Counted from the stretch's first letter, positions 17,057 to 26,591 are shown. The stretch is 64,000 nucleotides of DNA from CAYNHF01 sp964397045 (GCA_964397045.1 CAYNHF010000033.1:159779-223778); one strand, 5' to 3'. Notes: generated by a model not told the origin, from the sequence alone. Numbers and translations: made by a program.

Positions 17057-17133
17057 GTTGAGTTCCTTTTCCGAGACGGGCCTTTGACTACGCATAATAG
17101 CCGATAACCACTTTCCGTGGCAAGGGGAAACCT

Positions 17134-17178
17134 GATGGACAAGATTTGACTAGTCCATCGGACTCCAGGTCCACCTGG
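17134..17178. promoter_or_regulatory. Inverted repeats upstream of the secreted acidic protein gene
   Basis: GATGGAC-12 nt-GTCCATC (17134-17159) and the adjacent palindrome CCAGGT-CC-ACCTGG (17165-17178) lie ~80-120 bp upstream of the start at 17056 and ~150 bp from the divergent oxygenase gene. They may be regulator sites or hairpins. No factor is proposed. Confidence 0.3.
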
Positions 17179-17322
17179 TCTACGCCGTGTTACTCCAACG
17201 TTCGAAACTACATCCAGCCTACGATCTGGGTTCGTATCCAAGACGTGCTCTTCTCGTTGGTCCATGCCGCAAACGATTGAGCCCACACGCCACCCAATCA
17301 ATCGAGCAACACCGTCCAACAC

Positions 17323-18231
17323 ATGACAGCCTCATCCTCATTGTTTGCTCCGGTTCGCCGGCGAGTTGTCGACTCCACCACCGCGCTGTTTGCCCACGCC
17401 CCGTTTCCGTTGACCGACACGCTGTCCTATGCCCCAGACGCCGGCCTCTTCGGCCCGGAGTCGATGACTTGGCCGGTGATGGGCGACGTCGCGACGTTCA
17501 TCGGGGGAATCCGCGCCCTGCTGATCCAGTCCGCCCACCCCGAGGTTGTGGCAGGAGTGTCGGATCACTCCCGGTATCAAGACGACCCTCTCGGCAGACT
17601 GTCCCGCACCTCCGCCTATGTGACGGCCACCGCCTTTGGCGCCATGCCCGAGGTCCAGAAGGCGGTTGATATCGTCCGGCGTGCCCACCGGCCGGTACGA
17701 GGGCAGTCACACCGCGACCTGAAGTACTCGGCGGCAGCTCCCGAGCTGGCCGCATGGGTCCACAACGCCCTGACCGACTCCTTTCTCGCCGCGAACCAGT
17801 CCTTCGGCGCCCGCCGGCTCACCACGACCGAAGCAGACGGGTTCGTCGCCGAGCAATCGCGAGTCGGCGAACTCCTCGGAGCTGCGCCACTCCCAAAGAC
17901 TGCGCGCGAATTGGCCACCTGGCTCGAGGATCACCCCGCGGCCGGACCGTCGCCGGGGCTGGCCGAGACCGTGAGATTCCTGAGGCGGCCTCCGTTGTGG
18001 CTACCAGTCGGTGCCGCGTACGGCGTGTTGTTCGCGGCCGCCGCGGCCACTATTTCGCCCCAGCTGCGAGAGATCATCGGGGTTCGTAGGCGGCCCGGCG
18101 CCATCAGCTTCGGGCAGGCGGCGATTCGCACGCTCAGATGGAACCTGGGCTCGTCCCCTTCGTGGCACCTGGCCCTGGTACGCACCGGAGCGCCTATCCC
18201 AGATGGGCTCTTCCACCGGACGCTGGTGTAA
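17323..18231 (+). CDS. MpaB-type oxygenase (DUF2236)
   Basis: A 302-residue protein of the MpaB/rubber-oxygenase catalytic-domain family. The signature LLIQSAHPEVVAGVSDHSR supplies a likely heme- or iron-ligand His, followed by DPLGRLSRTSAYVTATAFG and VRRAHRPVRG. Family members are b-type heme oxygenases or of unknown function. There is no signal peptide. It ends 55 bp before the PAP2-kinase gene and may be read with it, although a separate promoter candidate lies in that gap. Confidence 0.85.
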   Translation: MTASSSLFAPVRRRVVDSTTALFAHAPFPLTDTLSYAPDAGLFGPESMTWPVMGDVATFIGGIRALLIQSAHPEVVAGVSDHSRYQDDPLGRLSRTSAYVTATAFGAMPEVQKAVDIVRRAHRPVRGQSHRDLKYSAAAPELAAWVHNALTDSFLAANQSFGARRLTTTEADGFVAEQSRVGELLGAAPLPKTARELATWLEDHPAAGPSPGLAETVRFLRRPPLWLPVGAAYGVLFAAAAATISPQLREIIGVRRRPGAISFGQAAIRTLRWNLGSSPSWHLALVRTGAPIPDGLFHRTLV

Positions 18232-18239
18232 ACCCGAAC

Positions 18240-18268
18240 CTGACTGTTTCAGGCACGATCCGTACACT
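18240..18268 (+). promoter_or_regulatory. Promoter candidate for the PAP2-kinase gene
   Basis: CTGACT (18240-18245), a 17-bp spacer and TACACT (18263-18268) precede a GGAGG ribosome-binding site and the ATG at 18287. The spacing is right and the hexamers moderately good. The leader would be ~12 nt. Confidence 0.45.
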
Positions 18269-18286
18269 GTGACCTGGAGGTTCGAT

Positions 18287-20041
18287 ATGACCGATCGGAC
18301 AGATGTCTCGCGCGACCCGGAAGGCTCGCCGACAGTCGTATCGGCAGACGCCCCCCTGAGCACCAGACGCCGCTTCCAGATCGGGTCGTTGCAGGTCACA
18401 GGGAAACGTCGACGGCCGACCGGGCAGAAGCCGGCGCTGCCTTCCGATATGCGAGCTTCCGGCAAGTTCTGGCTCCTCATGGGCATCGGGGTCGCGATCA
18501 CCTGGGTCACCCTGTTCGCTCTGCCCGGAGCGGCGGACTTCTGGACCCGCCGGGACCTGGGACTCCTCCTGCGACTCGAGGATATGCGAACGGATGCGGT
18601 CACTGCCGTCGCCAAGGCGCTGAATTTCCTGACCTCAGACGCGGTGGTGCGGATCATGCGCTGGGGGTCGCTGGCGGTACTGGTGTTCTACAAACGATGG
18701 CGGCACCTGGCAGCAGGAATCGCGGCAATCGCAGTCGTCGAAGCTTCCGCCGCGCTGATGGCAGAAGCAGTCGCCCGTCCCCGGCCTCTCGTTGAGATAC
18801 TGGTGCCCTGGGAGGGCTACGCCCACCCATCTAATCCCGTAGCTTCGCTTGCAGTCACGCTCGGCGTCATCGGCTACTCCCTCATCCCCCGCGGCCGGAT
18901 TCGCACCTGGTGGTTCATCGGCAGCGGCACACTCATGATACTGATCAGCTTTTCCAGGATCTACCTCGGAGTCGACCACCCGTCCGATGCCTGGGTCAGC
19001 CTGGGATTGGCGATCTCAGTCACCGTGGTCATCTACAAGGTCTTTGTACCCGAGTCGGTGTGGCCGGTCAGCTATCAGCGAGGCAACACCGCCCACCTCG
19101 ATGTGACCGGAAGGCGCGGCGAGGCGATCACGGACGCGGTCAAGAGCCAGCTCTGCGTCGAGGTGCTCGACCTCAAGCCCGTGGGTCTCGAGGGCAGCGC
19201 CGGCTCGACGCCGCTTCTCCTCACGTGCAAGACCACCGGCGATCATCCCAACCAATTGACGTTCGGCAAACTCTACGCCCAGAGCCATCTACGAGCCGAT
19301 CGCTGGTACAAGTGGGGGCGCACGCTGCTCTACGGCTCGCTGGAGGACGAGGTCCGTTTCGGCTCGGTCCGCCGGCTGGTCGAGTACGAGGACTACCTGT
19401 CCCGAGTCATGCGGGATGCCGGCATCCCAACGGCGGAACCTTTCGGGTTCGTTGAGATCACACCGGAGCGCGAATATCTCATCGTGACCGAGTTCCTGGA
19501 GGGCGCGGAGGAAATCGGCAACGTCAGCATCACAGACGAAATCATCGACCAGGGTCTCGCGATCGTCCGACAACTGTGGGACGCCGGCCTGGCGCATCGC
19601 GACTTGAAGCCGGCGAACGCCATGGTGCGAGATGGCCAGGTGGTCCTCATCGACACCGCGTTTGGGCAGATTCGGCCCAGCCCCTGGCGCCAGGCGGTCG
19701 ACCTGGCCAACATGATGCTCGTGCTGGCGGTCGGCTCGAGTGCTGTGACCGTCTACGAGCATGCCCTCGAGCAGTTCACCCCGAATGACGTAGCCGAGGC
19801 ATTCGCAGCCACCCACGGTGTCTCGATCCCCTCTCAGCTTCGCCGCATGATCAAACAGCACCAGAAGGACACCGGCGAGGATCTCATCGAAACCTTCCGC
19901 GCCCTGGCACCGAGCCGGGAACCGATTTCCATTCAGCGGTGGTCGGCACGCCGGCTCGCCGTCGCGTTCACCACGCTGCTCGTCGGCATCATGGGGCTTG
20001 CCTTTCTGATCTCCAACCTGCTCGGCACGGGGTTCCTGTAA
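18287..20041 (+). CDS. Fusion of degenerate PAP2 domain and protein-kinase-like domain
   Basis: A 584-residue protein with a GGAGG RBS at 18276. Residues ~60-265 form a six-helix PAP2 region. Its third motif is intact (SRIYLGVDHPSDAW), but the first lacks the Lys of KxxxxxxRP (MAEAVARPRP) and the second has HPSNP instead of PSGH, so phosphatase activity is doubtful. A cytosolic kinase-like domain follows (~330-540) with VTEFLEGAEEIG as hinge, catalytic HRDLKPAN (H437-N444) and D456 in LIDTA in place of DFG, as in lipid- and sugar-kinase relatives. A final helix (~560-580) returns to the membrane. Its stop overlaps the next start (TAATG). Confidence 0.82.
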   Translation: MTDRTDVSRDPEGSPTVVSADAPLSTRRRFQIGSLQVTGKRRRPTGQKPALPSDMRASGKFWLLMGIGVAITWVTLFALPGAADFWTRRDLGLLLRLEDMRTDAVTAVAKALNFLTSDAVVRIMRWGSLAVLVFYKRWRHLAAGIAAIAVVEASAALMAEAVARPRPLVEILVPWEGYAHPSNPVASLAVTLGVIGYSLIPRGRIRTWWFIGSGTLMILISFSRIYLGVDHPSDAWVSLGLAISVTVVIYKVFVPESVWPVSYQRGNTAHLDVTGRRGEAITDAVKSQLCVEVLDLKPVGLEGSAGSTPLLLTCKTTGDHPNQLTFGKLYAQSHLRADRWYKWGRTLLYGSLEDEVRFGSVRRLVEYEDYLSRVMRDAGIPTAEPFGFVEITPEREYLIVTEFLEGAEEIGNVSITDEIIDQGLAIVRQLWDAGLAHRDLKPANAMVRDGQVVLIDTAFGQIRPSPWRQAVDLANMMLVLAVGSSAVTVYEHALEQFTPNDVAEAFAATHGVSIPSQLRRMIKQHQKDTGEDLIETFRALAPSREPISIQRWSARRLAVAFTTLLVGIMGLAFLISNLLGTGFL

Positions 20042-20889
20042 TGCGCCGGATCACCTTGGCTCTCGTCGCACTCGGACTCGTTGCCACCGCCTGCGGGAGT
20101 ACGTTGGGCCGCAGCATCATCGAGTGCGATCTCGACGTCCGCCAGCCCAGCGGTACCAGCATCATCAGCGCTCAGGCGGTTCCCAGTGCAGACTTCCTGC
20201 CATGCATCGAGGCCTTGCGGCCGGGGTGGGAATACGAACACGTCGCTCCCGAGAGTGGACGCGTCTGGTTTGCCCTCGACTCCGATCGACTCGGCTATCG
20301 CTTCGTGCAGGTCACGCTTACAGAGAGCTGTGAGATCGGCAGCGCCCAACCACTCCCCAGCGACCAGGAGGGTGCCAACTTCCATGTGGACATCATCGAG
20401 GACCGCAGCACTGCAGCGCTCACGATCATCCCGATTGCAGTCAGGCACCGAGCGTACGCCCATTCTTCGGCCGCGGTGATAACCGGCCGGTTTGTTGATG
20501 GGTACCGGGTCGAAGCCACCGTAGACGATGCGGAAGAGCCTGCGTCCGACCGCATCGCCAAAGCAGTCGCCTCGGGGAACGCTGTGCTGATCGTGGACGA
20601 CAGAGAGGTAGATACCGCGACCTTCAGCATGCGTGAAGCCAACGGAGACGAGGAAGCAGGGCTCACCACCGATGACGTACTCGACGAACTGCAGGACACC
20701 CTTGAGGATCCGGTGTATCGGGCAACCTGGTTCTACGTCTTCGACGCGTCGTGTGTTCGATATGACATCAACGCCAAGGGTCCCGGAGCCGAACGCGCCG
20801 CCCGGGATATCGATGCCGCTCTTGGATTCTACGACCTCGCCGAGTTGAAGGATCTTGCCAGAAGAGAGGGCTACGGCGGCTTCGAATGA
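20041..20889 (+). CDS. Lipoprotein of unknown function in the envelope-lipid cluster
   Basis: A 282-residue protein. The signal peptide MRRITLALVALGLVATACGS ends in a lipobox with Cys18, so it is an acylated, externally anchored protein. The mature part is mixed alpha/beta with a few Cys (IECDLDV, FLPCIEAL, ESCEIG, ASCVRYD) that may form disulfides. No family is recognised. It is coupled to both neighbours by TAATG and ATGA overlaps, so it very probably works with the kinase and flippase. Confidence 0.75.
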   Translation: MRRITLALVALGLVATACGSTLGRSIIECDLDVRQPSGTSIISAQAVPSADFLPCIEALRPGWEYEHVAPESGRVWFALDSDRLGYRFVQVTLTESCEIGSAQPLPSDQEGANFHVDIIEDRSTAALTIIPIAVRHRAYAHSSAAVITGRFVDGYRVEATVDDAEEPASDRIAKAVASGNAVLIVDDREVDTATFSMREANGDEEAGLTTDDVLDELQDTLEDPVYRATWFYVFDASCVRYDINAKGPGAERAARDIDAALGFYDLAELKDLARREGYGGFE

Positions 20890-22049
20890 GCAACTCTCGG
20901 GTCAACCAGGACGATTCGATCGCGGGTGAGACGCCGCCAGAGGCGGACGCGACCTCTTCGATAGCCGGCAGGATTCCCTGGAAACGCATCATCCAGGGAC
21001 TCATCAGCCTGGCCATCATCGTGGGGATCTTCGTCGGTGTGATGCCGCTCATCGCGGACTATGACGACGTGTTCGCCACGATCGGCGATATGAGCCCGCT
21101 CGAACTGTCGGGGCTGCTGCTGGTGGGGCTGTGGAACCTCGCCACCTACTGGTTCGTCTTGATCGCCGCGCTGCCCGGCCTCCGGCTCAGAGAGGCTGCC
21201 GTCGTCAATCAGGCATCGACGGCCGTCGCCAACACGCTGCCCGGAGGCGGCGCAATAGGGGTGGCAGTCACCCTCGCCATGCTGACATCGTGGGGGTTCG
21301 CAGTGTCAGCAATCGCTCGATCCGCTGTGGTCACCGGGATCTGGAACAACTTCGTCAAGCTCGGAATGCCGGTGCTGGCCCTCGCCTTTCTTGCGCTCGA
21401 AGGCGGCGTGACGCCGGGCCGCCTGGCTGCGGCCGGCATCGGTATCGCGGTGTTGGTAGCCGCCGTGGTCATCTTCGCCCTCATCCTGAAGAGCGATCGA
21501 CTGGCACGAGCCGTGGGACGTGCGGTGGGTTGGGTGGTAGACCATCTCCTCAGCCTCGCGCGACGCGACCCGATCGGCGGATGGGACGATCGCACCGCGA
21601 ACTTCCGGACGGAGACTATCGGGCTGCTGCGCCACCGGTGGATTGGCCTGACCGCTGCCACCCTGCTCAGCCACATTTCGTTGTACCTCGTCCTCCTCTT
21701 CACCCTCCGTAGTGTCGGAGTTTCCCAGGAAGAACTCAGCTGGATCGCAGTCCTAGCTGCGTTCAGCTTCGTTCGACTCATTTCCGCGCTGCCGATCACG
21801 CCGGGCGGCGTCGGGGTCGTCGAATTGGGGTACGCGGCGGCGATGACCATCGGGATGGACGACCTCACGAGTGCCCAGGTAGTCGCGGCCATCCTCGTGT
21901 TCCGCGCCATCACCTACCTGCTTCCGATCCCGCTCGGTCTCATCTCCTACGTCGTGTGGCGGATCAACAAGACCTGGCGAATGACACAGCAGGAGCGCAA
22001 TGTCCTCGTCGGCGATGCTTACGTGAGCGAGGACGCCTCTCCCGCTTGA
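20886..22049 (+). CDS. Lysylphosphatidylglycerol-synthase-type flippase (UPF0104/AglD-like membrane protein)
   Basis: A 387-residue protein with ~8 transmembrane helices, matching the LPG_synthase_TM domain: LSGLLLVGLWNLATYWFVL, the conserved NTLPGGGAIGVA, and ALPITPGGVGVVELGYAAAM near the end. There is no cytosolic aminoacyltransferase domain, so it is a stand-alone membrane module, probably flipping or binding a lipid-linked substrate. The start overlaps the lipoprotein stop (ATGA). The final 31 bp overlap the converging PAP2 gene. Confidence 0.87.
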   Translation: MSNSRVNQDDSIAGETPPEADATSSIAGRIPWKRIIQGLISLAIIVGIFVGVMPLIADYDDVFATIGDMSPLELSGLLLVGLWNLATYWFVLIAALPGLRLREAAVVNQASTAVANTLPGGGAIGVAVTLAMLTSWGFAVSAIARSAVVTGIWNNFVKLGMPVLALAFLALEGGVTPGRLAAAGIGIAVLVAAVVIFALILKSDRLARAVGRAVGWVVDHLLSLARRDPIGGWDDRTANFRTETIGLLRHRWIGLTAATLLSHISLYLVLLFTLRSVGVSQEELSWIAVLAAFSFVRLISALPITPGGVGVVELGYAAAMTIGMDDLTSAQVVAAILVFRAITYLLPIPLGLISYVVWRINKTWRMTQQERNVLVGDAYVSEDASPA

Positions 22050-22744
22050 GGCGAACGAGTAGTTCCGCGATCTTCGGTCCACCAATGAACCGCGGCCGCG
22101 GCTCCAATTGCACATGCCGCGCCGAAGGCAACCCCTGCAATCACGTCCGTCAACCAATGCGCTCCTAGGTAAACCCGGCTCCCAGCCATGAGCAGCGCAA
22201 ACGTCGCCGCCAGCACCTCGAGGTTGCGCCGCCGGGGACCGGCAGGTACGAACACCACGACGAGCGAAATCGCCACCACAGCACCTGCAACCGCATGGCC
22301 CGAAGGGAACGCTGCAGTGAATGTCTCCACCAATGACACCGGTGGCCGGGGTCGGTCGTAGGCCGCTTTCAGAATGCCCACGGCCGGTTCGGAAAGCACG
22401 ATGGCCAGCCACCACACGGAGAGTGCGGCCCAGCGTCGCCTGACGATCAACCATAGGGTGACCAGCGCCCGCACCGACCAGACGAAGATCGCCCCACCCA
22501 GGAAATCGAACACATGAGCCAGCGCTGTCAGCACGCCAACCTTGAAGGGAAACACCGCTTCGTACACCGCGAGATCGAAGTCGTCGAGTACCTCCCGGGT
22601 AGGTGGGATCGCTATCAGAATGAACAGGCTGAGCGCCACCGCCCACAACCCAACGGCCACTGCCCACGCGATCCGATGGTCGGAAACCAGCAGGTGCCGG
22701 ATCTCGTCGCTGATCGTGTGCGGATGCTGGTGGCCGTCTCCCAT
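22019..22744 (-). CDS. PAP2-family membrane phosphatase (intact active site)
   Basis: A 241-residue, six-helix protein with all three PAP2 motifs: KAAYDRPRP (KxxxxxxRP), PSGH in AAFPSGHAVAG, and SRVYLGAHWLTD. It probably dephosphorylates phosphatidate, undecaprenyl diphosphate or a related lipid phosphate on the outer face. The start MGDGHQHPHTISDE is chosen; the upstream open frame belongs to the neighbour. It faces the lipid-flippase gene with a 31-bp 3' overlap. Confidence 0.9.
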   Translation of the reverse strand: MGDGHQHPHTISDEIRHLLVSDHRIAWAVAVGLWAVALSLFILIAIPPTREVLDDFDLAVYEAVFPFKVGVLTALAHVFDFLGGAIFVWSVRALVTLWLIVRRRWAALSVWWLAIVLSEPAVGILKAAYDRPRPPVSLVETFTAAFPSGHAVAGAVVAISLVVVFVPAGPRRRNLEVLAATFALLMAGSRVYLGAHWLTDVIAGVAFGAACAIGAAAAVHWWTEDRGTTRSPQAGEASSLT

Positions 22745-22788
22745 CGCCGCCACGCTACCGTCGCGGCTGAGCCTCACCAACGGCCGGG

Positions 22789-23454
22789 CTATGCCACGTC
22801 GTTTGCGGTGTCCTTGGTCTTCGGGTCTGCCTTGAGGATGGTGACCAGGATGAAGTACAGGATCGGCAAGCTGAAATACAGTGCCAGGCTCAGTTCGGGC
22901 AGGGCGTCCGCCACGGCCATGGCCAGCCCGTAGATCAGCAGCGGAGCCGCAGCGAGCAGCGTGGACATTCGCTTCATACCCGTAGTGCGGGGAGTCCACA
23001 GCAGCGAAGGGTGGCGGCTGAGATACCAGTCCAAGAGGATGCGCACCATAGTCAGTACGAGCAGCACCGCTCCGTACAGATGCAGCGCCGTTGCGTTCTG
23101 CGGGTACTCCCCGATCACGGAGGCGGCAAACGGAATCAGCGAAGCAGGCAACAGAAACAGGAGGTTCAGCCACACCAGGTCGCGATTGGCGTAGCGGACG
23201 TTCGAAAACGTGTCCCGGTGCCACACCCAGTACATCCCGACGATGAGGAACGAGATCACGAAGGCTATGAATGTAGGACGCACCTCTCTGAGGGCATCTC
23301 CCAACGACTGCCCAGGGGAAAGATCGGGGGGCTCCAATTCCAGGACCAGAATCGTGATCACGATCGCGAGTACGGCGTCTGTGAACGCCATCACCCGGGC
23401 CGGGTCGCGTCTTCGCTTCTCTCGGGGTGTGTAGTCGATGTCCGGGCTGCTCAT
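22789..23454 (-). CDS. TMEM175-family potassium channel (DUF1211)
   Basis: A 221-residue protein with six helices. The signature helix is RVMAFTDAVLAIVITILVLEL, carrying the FSD-type motif as FTD. Bacterial TMEM175 proteins are K+ leak channels that assemble as tetramers. The charged N-terminus (PREKRRRDPAR) is cytosolic. The start at 23454 (MSSPDIDY) is chosen over the longer frame to 23487. Confidence 0.88.
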   Translation of the reverse strand: MSSPDIDYTPREKRRRDPARVMAFTDAVLAIVITILVLELEPPDLSPGQSLGDALREVRPTFIAFVISFLIVGMYWVWHRDTFSNVRYANRDLVWLNLLFLLPASLIPFAASVIGEYPQNATALHLYGAVLLVLTMVRILLDWYLSRHPSLLWTPRTTGMKRMSTLLAAAPLLIYGLAMAVADALPELSLALYFSLPILYFILVTILKADPKTKDTANDVA

Positions 23455-23544
23455 GGACCCATTCTGGTCAGCAAGACTGCATCTCACAATCGCTGCCGCA
23501 TCGATCGACGGATATGAGCGACCTGCCCGGCAGAGGCCGCTCCG

Positions 23545-24732
23545 CTACGTCTCCACGGACCGCCACGCATCGCGCAGCTTCACCTTGCCTCCCGTTCGCA
23601 GCAATGCTCCGGTGTAGACCCGGGCACCGACTCGCACCAGAAGCACGATCGTGAACACAACCAGGACGATCGAAAGGCCGACCTCCCACGCAGGCGCGCT
23701 TCCGACCGCCGCACGCACCGGCATCACCATCGGGGTCCACGGTGGAAAGAAGGACGCCAGCCGAATGAAGGTGACGTCTGGATTCTCGGTCGCGATCTGA
23801 GCGATGAAGAAGCCGGGCAAGATGAATGCCACGGGCAACATCAGCACCCCTTGCAGGTCCTCCTGCCGCGACACAGTCGAGCCGAGTGCGGCGTACATGA
23901 ATGCGTAGAGGGTGTACCCGAGCAGGAACCAGAAGAGCACCCCTCCCACGATCTCGACGCCGATCCCGGTCAATGAAACTCCCTCGACGTCGACGATCGA
24001 AGCCGCCACCAACGCGGCACCTGCGAGCACGAGCAGTTGCACCAGACCGAGCGCACCGATGCCGATCACCTTGCCGACGAGGACCTGCGACGGACGGACT
24101 CTGGCCAGCACTACCTCGACGACGCGATTCTGCTTCTCCTCGACGGTGCCCATTGCTACGAACTGGCCGAAGATCAGAATCGTGATGTACAGAACCATCA
24201 TGCCGACGAATGCACCCACCTGCCGCGGCGCTTCCTCGGGGTCCGGGACCACCAGGGTGCGCGACTGCAATTGAATCCGCTCGGTCAACCCGGCGACTTC
24301 CTCGGCGGAGAGGTTCAGCTCCGTGATCAACGCTCGCTGCCGCGCCGTCGTGACCGCGTCTGAGAGGACCTGGCGGGTGAAGAAGGACTCGTCCTCGAAC
24401 CACACCAGTTCAGTGCCGTCAACCAGGACCACGCGGGCCACTCCACTGGTCAGTGCAGTTTCGGCCTGCTCAATCGAGTCGTAGCGGGTGATGGTCACCT
24501 CCACGTCGGCGATTGCTGCGCGCTGGGTGAGAAGACTCTCGATGTTCTCGGGTTGCGAGCCCACCAACCCAACGGCGATGGGTTCGGGGTCATCCTCGAG
24601 GAGAGCCAGCAGCGGGCCCGCAGCCAGAATCAACCCGACTATCAACACCATTGTCACAATGAAGGCCTTGCTTCTTGCCCGCTGGACGAACTCCCGACGG
24701 GCAAGCAACAGCGTCTGCTGGATGCGACTCAC
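23545..24732 (-). CDS. ABC-2 type transporter permease (NatB-like)
   Basis: A 395-residue permease. Helix 1 (~24-45) is followed by a ~120-residue extracytoplasmic domain (EPIAVGLVGSQPENIESLL onward). Five C-terminal helices follow, with EEKQNRVVEVVLARVRPSQVLVGK, the coupling-helix signature of this group. It works with the ATPase encoded immediately upstream, whose stop overlaps this start by 4 bp. It is probably an Na+ or drug exporter; the substrate is not determinable. Confidence 0.88.
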   Translation of the reverse strand: MSRIQQTLLLARREFVQRARSKAFIVTMVLIVGLILAAGPLLALLEDDPEPIAVGLVGSQPENIESLLTQRAAIADVEVTITRYDSIEQAETALTSGVARVVLVDGTELVWFEDESFFTRQVLSDAVTTARQRALITELNLSAEEVAGLTERIQLQSRTLVVPDPEEAPRQVGAFVGMMVLYITILIFGQFVAMGTVEEKQNRVVEVVLARVRPSQVLVGKVIGIGALGLVQLLVLAGAALVAASIVDVEGVSLTGIGVEIVGGVLFWFLLGYTLYAFMYAALGSTVSRQEDLQGVLMLPVAFILPGFFIAQIATENPDVTFIRLASFFPPWTPMVMPVRAAVGSAPAWEVGLSIVLVVFTIVLLVRVGARVYTGALLRTGGKVKLRDAWRSVET

Positions 24733-25610
24733 GTCGTCACCGCCTCGTGAAAGAGATCGGACAGGCTCGGAGGCTCGAAGGCAAAGCGATCCACGGTGCC
24801 GGCGGCGGAAGCTGCCGCGAGGATCTCGGCGATCGGAGCGTCACGGCCGACCACGGTGTGCGGGCGGCCATTGTCGTCGACCACGGTTACCCCTTCCGAC
24901 TCGGGAACCCAGCTCCTGCCGTCGACAACAACATCGAGACGACGCCGGGTGGAGCGAGCTCGCAGCTCATCAAGGTCGCCGGCGAGCACCACATGACCAC
25001 GATTGATGATGGCAACGTCCTGGCATACATCCTCGACGAGGTCGAGTTGGTGGCTGGAGAACACGATGGCTGCCCCCCGTGCCGCAAGTTCCCGCAGGGT
25101 TCCGCTCAGCGATTCCACACCGATGGGATCCAGGCCGGCAAATGGCTCATCGAGGATGAGGACCACCGGGTCGTGGACCAGTGCCGTCGCCAACTGGACT
25201 CGCTGCTGGTTCCCGTGCGACAGGTCCTCGAGCTTGGCACCGCCTCGCTCTCCCACCCCCAGATGGTTGAGCCACAAATCGGTGGCAGCAGCCGCGTCGT
25301 TCGCATTGAGACCGGACAGCCTGCCGAAGTGAATCACCTGCTCGCGCACCTTCATTTTCGGATAGAGACCCCGCTCCTCCGGCATGTACCCGAACCGCAG
25401 CCGGTCCTCGGCTGTGATCGCATGGCCGTCCCAGCGGACCTCCCCGGCATCTGGAGCAACGAGTCCGAAGATGCAGCGCATTGCCGTGGTCTTGCCCGCG
25501 CCGTTGGGTCCGAGGAACCCGAGGATGCGGCCCCGGCTCACCCCGAAGCTGGCGCGATCCAACGCTCTGATATCGCCGTAGCTCTTGTCGAGAACGTCAA
25601 TCGTGAGCAC
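24729..25610 (-). CDS. ABC transporter ATP-binding protein (NatA-like)
   Basis: A 293-residue ATPase with Walker A GPNGAGKTTAM, the Q-loop region FGYMPEERGLYPKM, ABC signature LSHGNQQRVQLA, Walker B VLILDEPFAGLDPI and H-loop FSSHQLDLVED. The ~80-residue C-terminal extension (DVVVDGRSWVPES onward) is typical of the NatA-type group. It forms a two-gene operon with the permease. Confidence 0.93.
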   Translation of the reverse strand: MLTIDVLDKSYGDIRALDRASFGVSRGRILGFLGPNGAGKTTAMRCIFGLVAPDAGEVRWDGHAITAEDRLRFGYMPEERGLYPKMKVREQVIHFGRLSGLNANDAAAATDLWLNHLGVGERGGAKLEDLSHGNQQRVQLATALVHDPVVLILDEPFAGLDPIGVESLSGTLRELAARGAAIVFSSHQLDLVEDVCQDVAIINRGHVVLAGDLDELRARSTRRRLDVVVDGRSWVPESEGVTVVDDNGRPHTVVGRDAPIAEILAAASAAGTVDRFAFEPPSLSDLFHEAVTT

Positions 25611-25758
25611 GCTGCCTCCGGCGTTCGTCGCGCATCATCGAGCTGCACGGATGGCCAGAGTAGAGGAGGAAGCCCGGTATCTCGGACTCGAGCTCCCGCC
25701 GGCTTCCGGTCCGACCGTGAGGGTATCTACTGCGAGCGACCGCGGCCGTGGCGCCGCG

Positions 25759-25953
25759 TCACCTCACGGTGATGTACTTGTTCCAGGGCTCAACCAGCTG
25801 CTTGTGCTCTTCGAATGTCAGTCCACCCACCTTCCACAAGTGGCTGGATTTCATGTGCACGAACATCTCGTTCACCGCGACCTCAGAGGTATCTCCGGTA
25901 GCCACGAAGTCGCAGGGCTCCTCGTTGAGGTCTTCGCAGGCGAGTTCTTGCAT
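25759..25953 (-). CDS. DUF1059 small protein
   Basis: A 64-residue protein, MQELACEDLNEEPCDFVATG onward. It follows the DUF1059 pattern: a Cys-x-DL strand, CDFVA and the helix EVAVNEMFVHMKSSHLWK. DUF1059 proteins are ~60 residues and of unknown function. The start MQELAC is chosen from the family pattern although the frame is open to 26196. Confidence 0.8.
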   Translation of the reverse strand: MQELACEDLNEEPCDFVATGDTSEVAVNEMFVHMKSSHLWKVGGLTFEEHKQLVEPWNKYITVR

Positions 25954-26130
25954 GACGCACCGCCTTTCGTCGCGCCCAGGGTGCGCCGCGCGGCCGGTAA
26001 TCGCCAGGGTCTTCTGCCACATCTCGTGCGGTGGTCGCGTTCGTAGCAGATCGATGGTGGCCAATGCCTCTAGCCGGTCCCGGCGATCATGGGAAGATGC
26101 TGTCAAGAAGCGGCCCACGGAGGTAGCCGA

Positions 26131-26580
26131 ATGAATGTCGAAGCCGTTTCGGCGGCACGAGTGAAGCGCAGGGAATTGTACGAGTCGATGGTGCATTTGG
26201 AAGCGATACTGACCTCACCTGCCGCAGCACCTCTCTGGATCCAGGATGTGCACCAACGCACCGCAGCCGTGCACCGAGCCCTCGCGGCACACATTCGAGA
26301 AGTAGAGCGCCCCGACGGGATCATTCGTCGCATCCTCGAAGACCAGCCGCGGCTGGCGAGCCATGGCGAGGAGCTCATCGCCGATCACCCCGGCCTCGTG
26401 GAGCGTGTCGACTACGTCATGGAACTCACATCCGACAACGGAGACCCGCTCGCCACCGAAACCATCACCCACGTGCGCCATGCGGTTCTGGAGTTGCTCG
26501 GCATGTTGACCCGGCACCGCCAGGCAGGGGCCGACTTCGTGTTCGATGCCTACGACGTCGATATCGGGGGACAGTCCTGA
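26131..26580 (+). CDS. Hemerythrin-like helical protein
   Basis: A 149-residue, all-helical protein with a His/Asp/Glu pattern typical of a hemerythrin four-helix bundle: WIQDVHQRTAAVHRALAAHIREVE, HGEELIADHPGLVE, THVRHAVLELLGMLTRHRQ, DFVFDAYDVDIGG. Hemerythrin-type proteins bind a di-iron centre and sense or carry O2, NO or peroxide. The exact ligand set is not certain. The RBS GGAGG sits 11 bp before the ATG at 26131. It is divergent from the DUF1059 gene. Confidence 0.65.
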   Translation: MNVEAVSAARVKRRELYESMVHLEAILTSPAAAPLWIQDVHQRTAAVHRALAAHIREVERPDGIIRRILEDQPRLASHGEELIADHPGLVERVDYVMELTSDNGDPLATETITHVRHAVLELLGMLTRHRQAGADFVFDAYDVDIGGQS

Positions 26581-26591
26581 CCGGCACCTGA

